36,782 nt of DNA from Porticoccaceae bacterium (lineage in GTDB: Bacteria > Pseudomonadota > Gammaproteobacteria > Pseudomonadales > Porticoccaceae), in contig JAPKEJ010000022.1 in NCBI GenBank assembly GCA_028822155.1, forward strand, positions 1-36,782. The letters are read 5' to 3'. Under the pieces are notes generated by a model that saw only the letters and a program-made list of their open reading frames with translations, searched no databases and was not told where the DNA came from. Made by a program: the position numbers and the translations under genes. Positions 16,289 to 25,984 of the stretch are shown piece by piece; positions within the stretch are counted from its first letter, which is position 1, and each line of letters starts with the position of its first letter.

Positions 16289-19200
16289 TTAATTAATCAT
16301 AGTATTCGTGTCAGAGGCATGGCCCATTATTTTTTGCTTAAGACGTGCTCCGGTCATGTAAAGACACGGCACAAATAGTAGTGTTACTGTCGTGGCAAAT
16401 AACACCCCAAAAGCAAGCGAAGCAACCATTGGAATAAGAAACTGAGCTTGTACGCTAGTCTCAAATAAAATGGGAGTAAGCCCAATAAACGTTGTCAGTG
16501 AGGTCAGTATAATGGGCCTAAAGCGATCAACACTACCTCTTATGAGGGCCGTACTAACGTCTTCTCCCTCTTCTCGCAGTTGAATAATTCGATCAATCAA
16601 TACTAGATTATCATTGACTACCACCCCGGATACCGCGAGCACGCCAACCATTGAAAGAAGGCTGAAATTTAAGCCCATCAAGAGATGCCCAAAAATAGCT
16701 CCCATGATACCGAAAGGGATCGCTGATAAGACCCCTAAGGGTTTGAGGTAGGATTTGAACTCGATCGCCATTATTGTGTAAATCAACAAAATGGCTAAGC
16801 CAAAGAGCTTCAGCGCAGCACTGTTATATTCTTCTTGATCTTCAATTTGACCATCTTTCTTAATCGACACTTCCGGAAATAACAGACGCATTTCATCAGC
16901 AACATCGCCATAGATGATCTCAGCGATCTCACTAACGGTCAACTTACCGGTTGAAGGCAAGGCGGTGATGACAATACTTCGCTCCCGGTCTTTGCGCTTA
17001 ATTCTGGAATATCCGGGGACATAATTAGCTTCCGCTACCGAGTAAAAGGGTACTTCTGCGCCAGCTGTAGTACGTATGCGCATATCTTCAAGGGTATCAA
17101 CCTGAGATCGAGCATCTTTTGGATAACGCACCATCACTCGCACATCATCGCGACCGCGAGGCACTCTCTGGGCTTCGGCGCCATAGAATCCTTGACGCAC
17201 CTGCGTGGCTACCTGAGAAAGGCTAACGCCAAGGCTGTCAGCGTTAGGTAACAAACTAATATCGATGTCCGCGCGCCCAGAATGTAAATCATCACGTATA
17301 TTTCTGGTACCGGGCAACTGTTCTAGTTGCTGCTTTACAAATTCCGCCGCTTCTGCCAATTGATCAGTATTTGATGCTGTCAATGAAATAGAAAATCGAG
17401 ATTGGGGAGGCCCTAGGGTTATGTCAACATCAATCTTTTTCGCATCGGGCACGGGCCCCATATAATATTGCCATCTTTCAGCTACTAGCTTGGGTTGTAT
17501 TTTTCCACTTACCTCTGGGCTGAGTTCAAGCATCAGGCGAATGTTATCTCCCCACATGAACGATAGTTGATTGGCGATCAGACGGTCAGTTTTAACCACC
17601 TCTTGAATAATGAGATCCCCAGAGAGTTGCGTTGAGGCGCGCTCTGCACGTTTTATAATTTCTAGTTTGGCCTCTTTAGAATACCCGTCGGGCATTTCCA
17701 AGCGCATGCGAATGAAGTCTGAGGCAACATTTGGCATTTGCACCTGCCTAACATAGCCAGCGCCGACGAGCGTTAGGGATAGGGCGAAGGCTAAAAAGAA
17801 CAATACCAAGGTTAAGCTGTGCCAGCGCAAAGCTTTTTGGAGTAGAGGACGAAATATATTTTGGCCGACCCTAGTCAAACCCGAGGCACACCACCGGCGC
17901 GCTTTGTGTATTGCGCCCAATTCTGAGGTGCGTTCTTTTTCAGGTTTCATTTGGGATAGATGCGAGGGCAAAATCCACAGTGATTCGATTAACGAAAAAC
18001 CAAGAGCGATAATGGTGATAGCAGGTATTGCCCAGAGTAATTGTGCCCCCCATAGTCCAGGTAAAAAGAAAATCGGCGAGAAGAATATCATGGTACTTAG
18101 TACCGCTAAGAACACCGGTTTGGAAACCGCCTGCGCTCCTGCCTGTGCTGCAGCAAAACGGTCAAGCCCTTCCTCTTGGTGCCTAAAAATACTCTCGCCG
18201 ACTATAATCGCATCATCAACAATAATCCCTAAAATCAATAGGAACGAAAACATCGATAGCATATTTAAAGTCAAGCCGACCCCAGGCAAAATCCACAACG
18301 CACCCATGTAGGCAACGCCGATACCTACGGCCACCCAAAGAGCTAACTGCGGGCTAAGAAATAGCATCAGTATAATAAAGACCAGGATTAAACCGCCGAT
18401 AGCATTTTTAGTGAGCAGTGATAGGCGGCCTTCAAACATTACCGAAAAGTCTCTCCAGGTATCCATTTGAAGCTCATCAGGCAAAAAGGCCCCGCCTGTC
18501 GCCACATAATCTTTAACCGCTTTAGTGGTTGCCATTACGTCGGGATCTTCACCTACACTGATAGCAAGGAAAATGGCGGTTTTACCGTTAAATCGAGTCA
18601 GCGAATTGCGCTCTTCAAAAGTATCTTTAACCAACGCCACATCGCCAATGGTAATCTCTGTGCCGTCGTCGCGACTGGTCACAGCGATACGGTTGAAATC
18701 CTCTTCATAGTAGGCCTGGCCACGGGTTTGTACCTGTATATCACCGCTATCCGCGCGAATAGTACCCGCGGGTAAATTAAGTGAGGTACGACGAATTGCG
18801 CTGACAACATCATCAAAGGAAAGTCCATAGCGGCGCATATCAATTTCAGATAACTCTATATCGACTTGAGGCTGACGAACACCCCAGACCTCGACAAAAT
18901 CAATATCACGCAATGCGGCAAGATCATCGCGAATACGCTCTCCATATTCTTTTAGCACGCGCTCTTCGGCATCGCCAAACAGCGCAATTCTTATGACCTC
19001 TTCGCGCTCGACTACCTCAGTGACGATGGGACGTTCGGCGTCCCTAGGAAAGGTGGTAACCGCATCGACACGACTCTTTATGTCGTTTAGCATTTTTGTC
19101 ATTTCATAGTTGGTATCAATCTCGACGGTGACAGAACCGCGACCCTTACGGGCTTCTGAGGACAAGCTTTTGATGCCTTCGAGGTTATAAATAGCCTCTT

Positions 19201-19405
19201 CGATACGCACTACAATTTGTTCTTCGACTTCTTTTGGGCCCGCCCCAGGGTAGGGCATGTTAACGGTAATATAATTGAACGATATCGAAGGAAAAACCTC
19301 TTTTCCAATTCCATAGGCACCAAAAAACCCACCGACTAAAATGATAATCATCAGCAGATTGGCTGCAACAGGGTTGTTTACAAACCACCTAATGGACGCA
19401 TTCAA
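16289..19405 (-). CDS. RND efflux transporter, HAE1-type permease subunit
   Basis: This is an inner-membrane proton-driven pump of the AcrB/MexB superfamily, 1038 residues, with twelve helices and two large periplasmic loops. The N-terminus (IRWFVNNPVAANLLM, then MPYPGAGPKEVEEQI) is the standard entry. Helix 4 has the proton-relay Asp397-Asp398 (GIIVDDAII). In helix 10 the Lys equivalent to AcrB Lys940 is replaced by Asn931 (VVVNDNLVLID), as in a broad group of non-classical HAE1 proteins. TTG at 19405 overlaps the adaptor stop as TTGA. No TolC-type gene is present, so the outer channel must be encoded elsewhere. The substrate is unknown. Confidence 0.93.
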   Translation of the reverse strand: MNASIRWFVNNPVAANLLMIIILVGGFFGAYGIGKEVFPSISFNYITVNMPYPGAGPKEVEEQIVVRIEEAIYNLEGIKSLSSEARKGRGSVTVEIDTNYEMTKMLNDIKSRVDAVTTFPRDAERPIVTEVVEREEVIRIALFGDAEERVLKEYGERIRDDLAALRDIDFVEVWGVRQPQVDIELSEIDMRRYGLSFDDVVSAIRRTSLNLPAGTIRADSGDIQVQTRGQAYYEEDFNRIAVTSRDDGTEITIGDVALVKDTFEERNSLTRFNGKTAIFLAISVGEDPDVMATTKAVKDYVATGGAFLPDELQMDTWRDFSVMFEGRLSLLTKNAIGGLILVFIILMLFLSPQLALWVAVGIGVAYMGALWILPGVGLTLNMLSMFSFLLILGIIVDDAIIVGESIFRHQEEGLDRFAAAQAGAQAVSKPVFLAVLSTMIFFSPIFFLPGLWGAQLLWAIPAITIIALGFSLIESLWILPSHLSQMKPEKERTSELGAIHKARRWCASGLTRVGQNIFRPLLQKALRWHSLTLVLFFLAFALSLTLVGAGYVRQVQMPNVASDFIRMRLEMPDGYSKEAKLEIIKRAERASTQLSGDLIIQEVVKTDRLIANQLSFMWGDNIRLMLELSPEVSGKIQPKLVAERWQYYMGPVPDAKKIDVDITLGPPQSRFSISLTASNTDQLAEAAEFVKQQLEQLPGTRNIRDDLHSGRADIDISLLPNADSLGVSLSQVATQVRQGFYGAEAQRVPRGRDDVRVMVRYPKDARSQVDTLEDMRIRTTAGAEVPFYSVAEANYVPGYSRIKRKDRERSIVITALPSTGKLTVSEIAEIIYGDVADEMRLLFPEVSIKKDGQIEDQEEYNSAALKLFGLAILLIYTIMAIEFKSYLKPLGVLSAIPFGIMGAIFGHLLMGLNFSLLSMVGVLAVSGVVVNDNLVLIDRIIQLREEGEDVSTALIRGSVDRFRPIILTSLTTFIGLTPILFETSVQAQFLIPMVASLAFGVLFATTVTLLFVPCLYMTGARLKQKIMGHASDTNTMIN

Positions 19406-20610
19406 AGTACTGATTCCTCAATATAGGGATCAAGAGCTTTGGCCAAGACCTCTTTTTTTGGGGAAACTTTCATGCCGTTAATAGCTAAGGGAATACGAGA
19501 GGACACAATGCGTATACCCGGGGTCAGCCCAACGACAGTGATACTATTGGCATCGCTCTGAATGACCGAAACCGACTCGTAATGCACCTCATTGTCTTTA
19601 TTTAGGGTGAGAATCTCATTGCCTCGATAGACAGCGGTTTTTGGAATCGTTACAGCGCCCTTGATTATTTTTCCAGCAATTTCAGCTTCAACAAAAAGCC
19701 CGATATTTAACGGAGGCCTATTACCTGTAATGTCGGATTTAAAGGGATTTTCTACTTCCGCCACTGCGTAGGTCATTCTACTTTTTACATCAATGGAGGC
19801 ATCAGTTCGAACTATCTTACCTTGCCATTCGTAAAACTGATTACCTACTCTACTGCGCAGGGTCACGCTAGGATAGCTAATGGTTTTGTTGTCTTCGAAA
19901 TTCACGGGTAGATCAACTAATGCCGCTTCTCGATCTGACAGTGGCAGGCGCACTTCTACGATGTCGGTACTATAGACCTTGGCAATCCGAGAGCCAGGAT
20001 TAACGTATTGACCAAGATCAGCAAATGTCTGGCGAATGCGCCCCCGAAAGGGAGCGCTAATGCCAGTGCGCGCTAGATCCAGCTGTGCTTTTTTGAGATC
20101 GGCTTGCGCTGACTCGAGACCCGCCTGAGCTGAGTTTAACTGTGGCTGTCGCAAAAAAAGTGCATTGGCAGTCTTGTCCTCAAGGTCTCGCCATTCACGC
20201 TTGGCTTGTCGCGAGCGCCCTTGCTCCAGCGCCACCTGCTCAGCTGCTTTAGCGACCTGTGCTTTTGCTCGAGTTACCGAAAATTCATAATCGTCAGGCT
20301 CAATTTGTACAAGTTTTTCACCGGCTTTAAAAAACCCACCGTTAGCATACTGGTCAGCCGCCTCGACTACTCTTCCAGCCACCTGAGACACCAGATCAAT
20401 TTCGCGTTTGGGAGCGACTGTACCCTGAGAGAGAATGGTTACAGCAATTGGGGCAGGTGAGAGGGTCATCACTTGCACAGAAATCGGAGGCTTAGGCGGC
20501 CTAGGCGTGCGCTGAGGCTTTGGGCTCAAGTAGGCGAGCGAGGCTAATAATAGAAGCCCTATAATTAAAGCACCTACAGCGATCATGCCCTTGCGGTCTA
20601 GTACAAACAT
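19402..20610 (-). CDS. RND efflux periplasmic adaptor (HlyD/AcrA-like membrane fusion protein)
   Basis: This is the periplasmic adaptor that links the RND pump to an outer-membrane channel. The 402-residue protein has an N-terminal membrane anchor (about 8-28) with no lipobox, a lipoyl/barrel-sandwich half (LVSQVAGRVVEAADQYANGG), a coiled-coil hairpin near 105-170 rich in Ala/Gln/Lys, the second half-motif (ARTGISAPFRGRIRQTFADLGQYVNPG) and a beta-barrel domain. It is the first gene of a two-gene operon with the pump, overlapping it by four bases. The 198 bases upstream contain no other gene and must hold the promoter; I see no clear operator there. Confidence 0.93.
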   Translation of the reverse strand: MFVLDRKGMIAVGALIIGLLLLASLAYLSPKPQRTPRPPKPPISVQVMTLSPAPIAVTILSQGTVAPKREIDLVSQVAGRVVEAADQYANGGFFKAGEKLVQIEPDDYEFSVTRAKAQVAKAAEQVALEQGRSRQAKREWRDLEDKTANALFLRQPQLNSAQAGLESAQADLKKAQLDLARTGISAPFRGRIRQTFADLGQYVNPGSRIAKVYSTDIVEVRLPLSDREAALVDLPVNFEDNKTISYPSVTLRSRVGNQFYEWQGKIVRTDASIDVKSRMTYAVAEVENPFKSDITGNRPPLNIGLFVEAEIAGKIIKGAVTIPKTAVYRGNEILTLNKDNEVHYESVSVIQSDANSITVVGLTPGIRIVSSRIPLAINGMKVSPKKEVLAKALDPYIEESVL

Positions 20611-20808
20611 TAACAGCCAACCTTTAAATAGAGGATGTTACGGGGATCAAACAATTCAGATTAAAACCACCAAAATTTATATTCTCATTACAACGCACTA
20701 ATGCTTAGATGGTTGACAGAGTCTTAAGTAATTGCATATTAGTCTATCAAGACAAAAGATGCCGCTTCCCCACCCAGAATTTCGGCAAAAACGAGATAGT
20801 GGATTATT

Positions 20809-22092
20809 TTAGCCAGCTATAGCTTTTTGGTGCTCGTCCTGTTCTGACAAGTCATTAAACACATCTCTGTCTAATAGACCTTCACTATCAGCTACCACTG
20901 CGGTGACCATGCCGTCTCCTGACACATTAACGACTGTTCGCATCATATCCAGCAGGCGATCAACACCGATAATCAAGCCAATACCTTCGACAGGTAAGCC
21001 AACTTGCTGCAAGACCATTGCTAAAGTAATTAATCCTACACCGGGCACACCTGCTGTGCCGATGGAAGCTAATGTGGCTGTCGCAACAACTGCAAGATAC
21101 TCACTCATCGTGAGGTCAAGACCGTAGGCCTGAGCAATGAAGACCGTCGCAATGCCCTGCATAATTGCGGTGCCATCCATGTTGACTGTCGCCCCTAAAG
21201 GAATAGTGAACGAGGCAATTGAATTGTGCGCACCGACTCTGGTACGAGCTACGTTTAGGGTAATTGGCATAGTTGCATTGCTAGACGAGGTACTGAAAGC
21301 GAACAATAGGGCCGGACGCATGTTTTTAAATAGGGTTAGAGGATTTAAACGGGTCAATAGCGCAAATAAACTGGTGTACACAACACTGGCATGGAGAAAT
21401 AGAACAAAGACTATTGTGCCAAAGTACAGGGCAAGATTGATAATGGCTGAGAAACCTTGACTGGTGAACAATTTCGCCAACAGGCAAAACACACCATAGG
21501 GTGCTAAGTTCATCAAAATAGCCACCATTCTCATAATGACATCACTAATCATCTGACAACCGCGCAAAACCGTTTTTCCAGATTCACCTGCCTGCAATAT
21601 AGCTACGCCTACCAGAATAGCGAAGACAATAACTTGCAACATATTGCCCTCTACCATGGCCTGAAACGGGTTAGAGGGGAAAATTCCGATAAAGACGTCT
21701 TTAAAAGATGGTGCTGCTTTAGCGACATAGTTAGCCGCTTCAGCCGTATTGATGCCTACACCGGGGTCGACGATGTTGGCGATGGTGAGCGCCAGACTCA
21801 CTGCAATCGCTGTTGTCACTAAGTAGAGAGCGATGGTTTTGAAGGCTACCTGGCCCATCTTGACGTCCTCACCCATCGAGGCGGAACCGCACACCAAAGA
21901 GAAAAACACCAGGGGTACCACTAACAACTTTAAAGAAATAACAAACACCTTCCCTATTACATCAAAAATATTATCGACAATCCAAGCAATTAGAGGCGTT
22001 TGGTCAGGATCAGCGCCACCCAATGAATTTAGCACTAAGCCTAGAATTATGCCGAGTACCATTCCTGATAGAATTTTTGATGAAAGTTGCAT
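20809..22092 (-). CDS. Dicarboxylate/amino acid:cation symporter (DAACS family)
   Basis: This is a GltP/DctA-type secondary transporter that imports dicarboxylates or acidic amino acids with sodium or protons. The 427-residue protein has the family signatures: the serine-rich hairpin FSTSSSNATMPIT (about 266-277), the NMDGTAIMQG helix (304-313) and the C-terminal hairpin and helix TIGTAGVPGVG followed by DRLLDMMRTVVNVSGD. ATG at 22092 begins MQLSSKI. It lies 19 bases after the MFS gene on the same strand and may be co-transcribed. The exact substrate cannot be set from sequence alone. Confidence 0.94.
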   Translation of the reverse strand: MQLSSKILSGMVLGIILGLVLNSLGGADPDQTPLIAWIVDNIFDVIGKVFVISLKLLVVPLVFFSLVCGSASMGEDVKMGQVAFKTIALYLVTTAIAVSLALTIANIVDPGVGINTAEAANYVAKAAPSFKDVFIGIFPSNPFQAMVEGNMLQVIVFAILVGVAILQAGESGKTVLRGCQMISDVIMRMVAILMNLAPYGVFCLLAKLFTSQGFSAIINLALYFGTIVFVLFLHASVVYTSLFALLTRLNPLTLFKNMRPALLFAFSTSSSNATMPITLNVARTRVGAHNSIASFTIPLGATVNMDGTAIMQGIATVFIAQAYGLDLTMSEYLAVVATATLASIGTAGVPGVGLITLAMVLQQVGLPVEGIGLIIGVDRLLDMMRTVVNVSGDGMVTAVVADSEGLLDRDVFNDLSEQDEHQKAIAG

Positions 22093-22111
22093 GTGCGCTT
22101 AGAACTCCGTG

Positions 22112-23473
22112 TTAGCGATTAGATAAAAATTTAAACCGGCTCGAGGACCAGAGTACAAACCTTGAAAAAAACTCAGGTACCCGAACAAATATCACCCCAA
22201 CCACAATAATGTTCATGATGGCTACAGTAATGAAAAAGTCCATAATACTCCAGCCTAAAAAGCTCAGGAAAAACATTCCCAGTAGGCTACCTCCGACCAT
22301 AAATGCAGCGTTAATAATAGCATTTACCGAGAGAACACGTGCTCGATTGTTACCTGCAGTTCGCTGTTGGACCATAGAGTTTAGAGGTACGATAAAGAAA
22401 CCACCGAACATGCCAATCATGATCAGATCGATGAGTATATGAATGCCGCCGCTCAGGCTTAAAAACGCACCTGGCATGACTTCACTGAGCGACATATGCG
22501 CTTGCTGATAAGCGATGGAGGTAAAGCTTAGATCAAAGGCAAAAATACTTAAACCGAGAGCCCCTATTGGGACGATGCCTGGTTCGATAGCGCCTCTAGA
22601 TAAGCGGTTACAGAGTAGGGAGCCAATAGCGACGCCAACAATAAATGCGCCGAGTAAAATAGAAATTAGGCGGGGGTGACCATTTAATACAGTGACTGTG
22701 TAGTTGGGCACCTGGGTCAGAAAGCAACCCCCATAGAGCCAAAACCAGGAGATCGCTAAAATGCAGTAAAACACCGTGCGGTTCTCCCGCGCCATGCCAA
22801 AATTGGCCGCAGTTTCGGTAAACGGATTTAGCCGTAGCTTTTGCCCAGGATTTTCTGAAGGAGCCTCTGGAATCTCCCTACTAGTTAGCCATCCAATAAG
22901 TGAGACAAGGACAATGAGCCCACTTAACATAGTAATACCATTCTCTAGCGTTACCATCCACCCGCCGATCAAGGTGCCAAGCAAAATAGATCCGAACGTA
23001 CCCATGCTGATCTGTGCATTACCCGCTAGTAACTCGTCGTCATTTAAATGTTGAGGGATGAGAGAATATTTTGCAGGTCCAAAAAATGCTGATTGGGTTC
23101 CAAGCAAAAACAAGATGACCAGCATGAAATTAAAGTTTAGCGTCATCAGCGCGTAGCTACCGGCCAACATAATGAAAATCTCAGCAAACTTAACCCTGCG
23201 CATCAACATTGCTTTGTCATAGGTATCTGCCAATTGACCAGCGGTTGTTGAGAACAGGAAAAATGGCAGGATAAATAAACCAACCGCAAAGTTGGTGGTG
23301 AAGTTGGTGCTGCTATCTGACCCCGCTACTGCGGTACTAACGACAATTACTAAGAGAGCATTTTTGAACAGGTTGTCGTTAAGAGCGCCAAGAAATTGAG
23401 TGACAAAGAACGGTAAAAAACGCCTCTGGGTAAACAGGTGGAACTGGCTCTTGAGCTTACTTGATTGCGCCAT
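22112..23473 (-). CDS. MFS transporter, LplT-like (lysophospholipid transporter type)
   Basis: This is a major facilitator protein of about 12 helices and 453 residues. Its opening, RRFLPFFVTQFLGALNDNLFKNA, is characteristic of the LplT family, which flips lysophospholipids across the inner membrane for reacylation. In many gammaproteobacteria this domain is fused to, or sits beside, the acyltransferase/acyl-ACP synthetase Aas; here the protein ends after the transporter domain and no aas gene is adjacent. A symporter gene follows and a GNAT gene precedes it after 188 bases. The family is clear; lysophospholipid specificity is inferred. Confidence 0.85.
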   Translation of the reverse strand: MAQSSKLKSQFHLFTQRRFLPFFVTQFLGALNDNLFKNALLVIVVSTAVAGSDSSTNFTTNFAVGLFILPFFLFSTTAGQLADTYDKAMLMRRVKFAEIFIMLAGSYALMTLNFNFMLVILFLLGTQSAFFGPAKYSLIPQHLNDDELLAGNAQISMGTFGSILLGTLIGGWMVTLENGITMLSGLIVLVSLIGWLTSREIPEAPSENPGQKLRLNPFTETAANFGMARENRTVFYCILAISWFWLYGGCFLTQVPNYTVTVLNGHPRLISILLGAFIVGVAIGSLLCNRLSRGAIEPGIVPIGALGLSIFAFDLSFTSIAYQQAHMSLSEVMPGAFLSLSGGIHILIDLIMIGMFGGFFIVPLNSMVQQRTAGNNRARVLSVNAIINAAFMVGGSLLGMFFLSFLGWSIMDFFITVAIMNIIVVGVIFVRVPEFFSRFVLWSSSRFKFLSNR

Positions 23474-23661
23474 AATTACCTCTTGCTCATTGCGTCAACG
23501 ACTAACTATTGGCCGACAGATTTATTCATGCCCAAGCAGGTATAAAACCTATACTGAACAGCGCCCTTGTGAACTTTCAAATCAGACATTTTACGTAGCG
23601 TCTTGGGATTGTTTTTATTATAGAGGCTGTGCACCAAAGATGTCTAAGGACAATGGTTTAA

Positions 23662-24204
23662 TTAGGGCACTCTTTTAGTCAGCACAGTAGTTTTTTGGCT
23701 ACCAACAGTTCTTCGTGCGGAATCATAAAAACTACCTAGCGCTATAAACCCCGCTTTTCTCATCATTCCAGCAGAGGCTAGGTTTTCTTCATGACGGTCT
23801 ATCACCAAAGCGCTCACGTCCATTTCTGCAGCCTGCTCTATGATTTTATTTAGTAATGCTGTGCCAATACCTCTGCCGCTATAGCCACTATGCACAGTAA
23901 CCTCGGATATATAAATTACGTTGGTGTCACTAATATAAGGTAAGAACAGGCTTGGCACATCGCCCGGCTGTCCATAGATTACTAATCCGACAGGTGTTTT
24001 ATTATCGACAGCGACCAATGCCGAGTCCACGCCAGCGGCTAAGCGTTCAAATTGGTGCTCTATGCCATCTTCGGGGAGATAATTCCATTGATTGGTGCCC
24101 TGTTCAAACAAGAAAATCTTTAGATACTTAAGTTCATCTCGTTTTGCGGGACGAAATCTCATTATGGTAGATATGGGTGTATCAATTTTTTGCTCAATGG
24201 GCAT
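23662..24204 (-). CDS. GNAT family N-acetyltransferase
   Basis: This is a single-domain acetyl-CoA-dependent acetyltransferase. The 180-residue protein has GNAT motif A, VTVHSGYSGRGIGTALLNKI, with the pyrophosphate-binding R/QxxGxG/A signature as GRGIGTA. It is followed by the motif B helix (ENLASAGMMRKAGF). The acceptor substrate cannot be predicted. ATG at 24204 is used; an internal ATG 14 codons later (MRFRPAKRDE) is an alternative that begins right at the fold. It lies 30 bases downstream of modC on the same strand and could be part of the modABC transcript, though no functional link is evident. Confidence 0.87.
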   Translation of the reverse strand: MPIEQKIDTPISTIMRFRPAKRDELKYLKIFLFEQGTNQWNYLPEDGIEHQFERLAAGVDSALVAVDNKTPVGLVIYGQPGDVPSLFLPYISDTNVIYISEVTVHSGYSGRGIGTALLNKIIEQAAEMDVSALVIDRHEENLASAGMMRKAGFIALGSFYDSARRTVGSQKTTVLTKRVP

Positions 24205-24234
24205 AGTTTTTCTTTATTTCCAATAAACTAGCCA

Positions 24235-25302
24235 TTACGTTAGTAGTGCTACAGTTTTAACTTGGGCGTAAACAACATCGCCCTTTTTTAGGTCGAGGGC
24301 CTGCGCAGATTTACGAGTGACTTTTGATAGTAAGGGGGTAGATCCTGCCATCAGCCTGGCGGTCATCTGGACGTCATCTTTGTTTAAAAGCTCATCGATG
24401 GTTACCGGGAAAATATTGAGAATACTAGTATCTTGCTGATGGTCAAGGGTGATGCTCACGTCGCGCGCGAGCACCTGCAAACGGACTTTGGTGCCTATTG
24501 CTAAGGGCTTAGCTACCGCAAAAAAGTGTCCGCCGGGAAAGTCTAGGGTGGTCAAACCAAACTCTGCATCATAATCAGCCACAGTTGCCTCAAAGATTGT
24601 TTCGGCATCGGATTGATGCGCGAGCGGCAGATGCACAGATGAAAAAAGGTCGGCGACCTTGCCGTAGGCTGTTACTTCACCGCTGTCTAACAACAACAGC
24701 TGATCGGCCAGGCGTGCTACCTCTTGGCGTGAATGACTAACATAGAGAACAGGAATATCTAGGTCGCGATGCAGTGATTCTAGGTAAGGTAAGATTTCTG
24801 CTTTTAGGGTTTCATCTAGAGCTGCCAGAGGTTCATCGAGCAATAATAATTTTGGTTTAGCGGCTAGGGCACGAGCAATGGCAACTCGTTGCTGCTCGCC
24901 GCCAGAAAGTTGGTTAGGCATGCGGGCGCCTAAATGACCTATATCCAGTAGCTCGATGGCCTGATCTATAGCCCCTGAGTCGTCTTTAAACTGGGCTCGC
25001 TTTAGGCCATATTCTATATTGCGATGAACGCTAAGATGATCAAATAGACTAGGTTCTTGAAACACATAGCCCACTGACCGTTTGTGCGGAGCAAGAAACT
25101 GATTAGCATCTTGCCAAATTTGATCGCCGACACTCAGATAGCCATTATCGATGCGTTCCAGCCCTGCAATCGCGCGCAGTAAGGTAGTCTTGCCACAGCC
25201 AGAGGGGCCAAAAATAGCCGTAACCCCTTTGCCGGCTATCGCTAAGTCGATGTTTAACCTGAAGTTACTCTGTTGAAGATCAAATCGAACCTGAATGCTC
25301 AT
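24235..25302 (-). CDS. modC: Molybdate ABC transporter ATP-binding protein ModC
   Basis: ModC is the ATPase of the high-affinity molybdate importer. It has Walker [10 protein letters not shown] (32-40), the Q-loop [14 protein letters not shown] signature LSGGEQQ (132-138), Walker B LLLLDEP (152-158) and the switch His in YVSHSRQE. It carries a C-terminal extension with a TOBE (molybdate/oxyanion-binding) domain at roughly 290-352, which distinguishes ModC from other ABC ATPases. At 355 residues it is the normal length. ATG overlaps the modB stop by four bases (ATGA), so the genes are tightly coupled. Confidence 0.96.
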   Translation of the reverse strand: MSIQVRFDLQQSNFRLNIDLAIAGKGVTAIFGPSGCGKTTLLRAIAGLERIDNGYLSVGDQIWQDANQFLAPHKRSVGYVFQEPSLFDHLSVHRNIEYGLKRAQFKDDSGAIDQAIELLDIGHLGARMPNQLSGGEQQRVAIARALAAKPKLLLLDEPLAALDETLKAEILPYLESLHRDLDIPVLYVSHSRQEVARLADQLLLLDSGEVTAYGKVADLFSSVHLPLAHQSDAETIFEATVADYDAEFGLTTLDFPGGHFFAVAKPLAIGTKVRLQVLARDVSITLDHQQDTSILNIFPVTIDELLNKDDVQMTARLMAGSTPLLSKVTRKSAQALDLKKGDVVYAQVKTVALLT

Positions 25303-25982
25303 TTTTGAGCCCCCGAAAACCGTCGATTGACACCATAAACAATAAGAAGCATGACAAAGGACAGCATCAGCAAGCCAGCTGACAGCCAGTGAGCCTGACT
25401 GTATTGGAGAGCTTCAACATGATCATAAATAGCAATTGATACGACCTGAGTGCTACCAGGTATGTTGCCGCCAATCATTAGCACGACACCAAACTCACCA
25501 AGGGTGTGGGCAAAGCCCAACACGCTGGCAGTAATAAACCCCGGCTTAGCCATGGGTACGGCAACACTAAAGAACCGATCCAGTGGAGAGGCACCCAAAG
25601 TGGCCGCCACCTCCAGCGATCGATTACTTATATTACTAAAAGCATTTTGTAATGGTTGAACCACAAAAGGCATGGAGTAAAAAACCGAGCCGATCACTAA
25701 TCCGGTGAAAGTAAACGCTAAGGGTTGCCACCCTAGAGAGTCCATTAATCCTCCGATAGGTCCATTAGGGCCAAGAGCGAGAAGCAAATAAAACCCTAGC
25801 ACAGTAGGAGGTAATACCAAGGGTAGTGCCACCAGAGCTTCAATAAAGAATTTAAATCGCCAGCGACTGCGAGACAGCCACCAAGCTATAGGGGTACCAA
25901 TAAGAAGTAGAATAATGGTTGATAACCCAGCCAGTTTTAGCGTCACAAAAAGTGCAGTTAAGTCTTGTTCGCTAAAAATCAT
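25299..25982 (-). CDS. modB: Molybdate ABC transporter permease ModB
   Basis: ModB is the membrane channel of the molybdate importer. The 227-residue protein has five to six helices, the N-terminal LKLAGLSTIILLLIGTPIAWWL segment, PPTVLGFYLLLALGPNGP and the permease coupling loop AATLGASPLDRF followed by EFGVVLMIGGNIPG. ATG at 25982 follows the modA stop by two bases, so its ribosome-binding site lies in the end of modA. The stop overlaps the modC start. Confidence 0.96.
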   Translation of the reverse strand: MIFSEQDLTALFVTLKLAGLSTIILLLIGTPIAWWLSRSRWRFKFFIEALVALPLVLPPTVLGFYLLLALGPNGPIGGLMDSLGWQPLAFTFTGLVIGSVFYSMPFVVQPLQNAFSNISNRSLEVAATLGASPLDRFFSVAVPMAKPGFITASVLGFAHTLGEFGVVLMIGGNIPGSTQVVSIAIYDHVEALQYSQAHWLSAGLLMLSFVMLLIVYGVNRRFSGAQK

Positions 25983-25984
25983 GG

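Noticed and set aside
23400-23678. 92-residue plus-strand frame across the gap between the MFS and GNAT genes
   Set aside because: No ribosome-binding site, overlaps the MFS gene start region, and composition is not protein-like.
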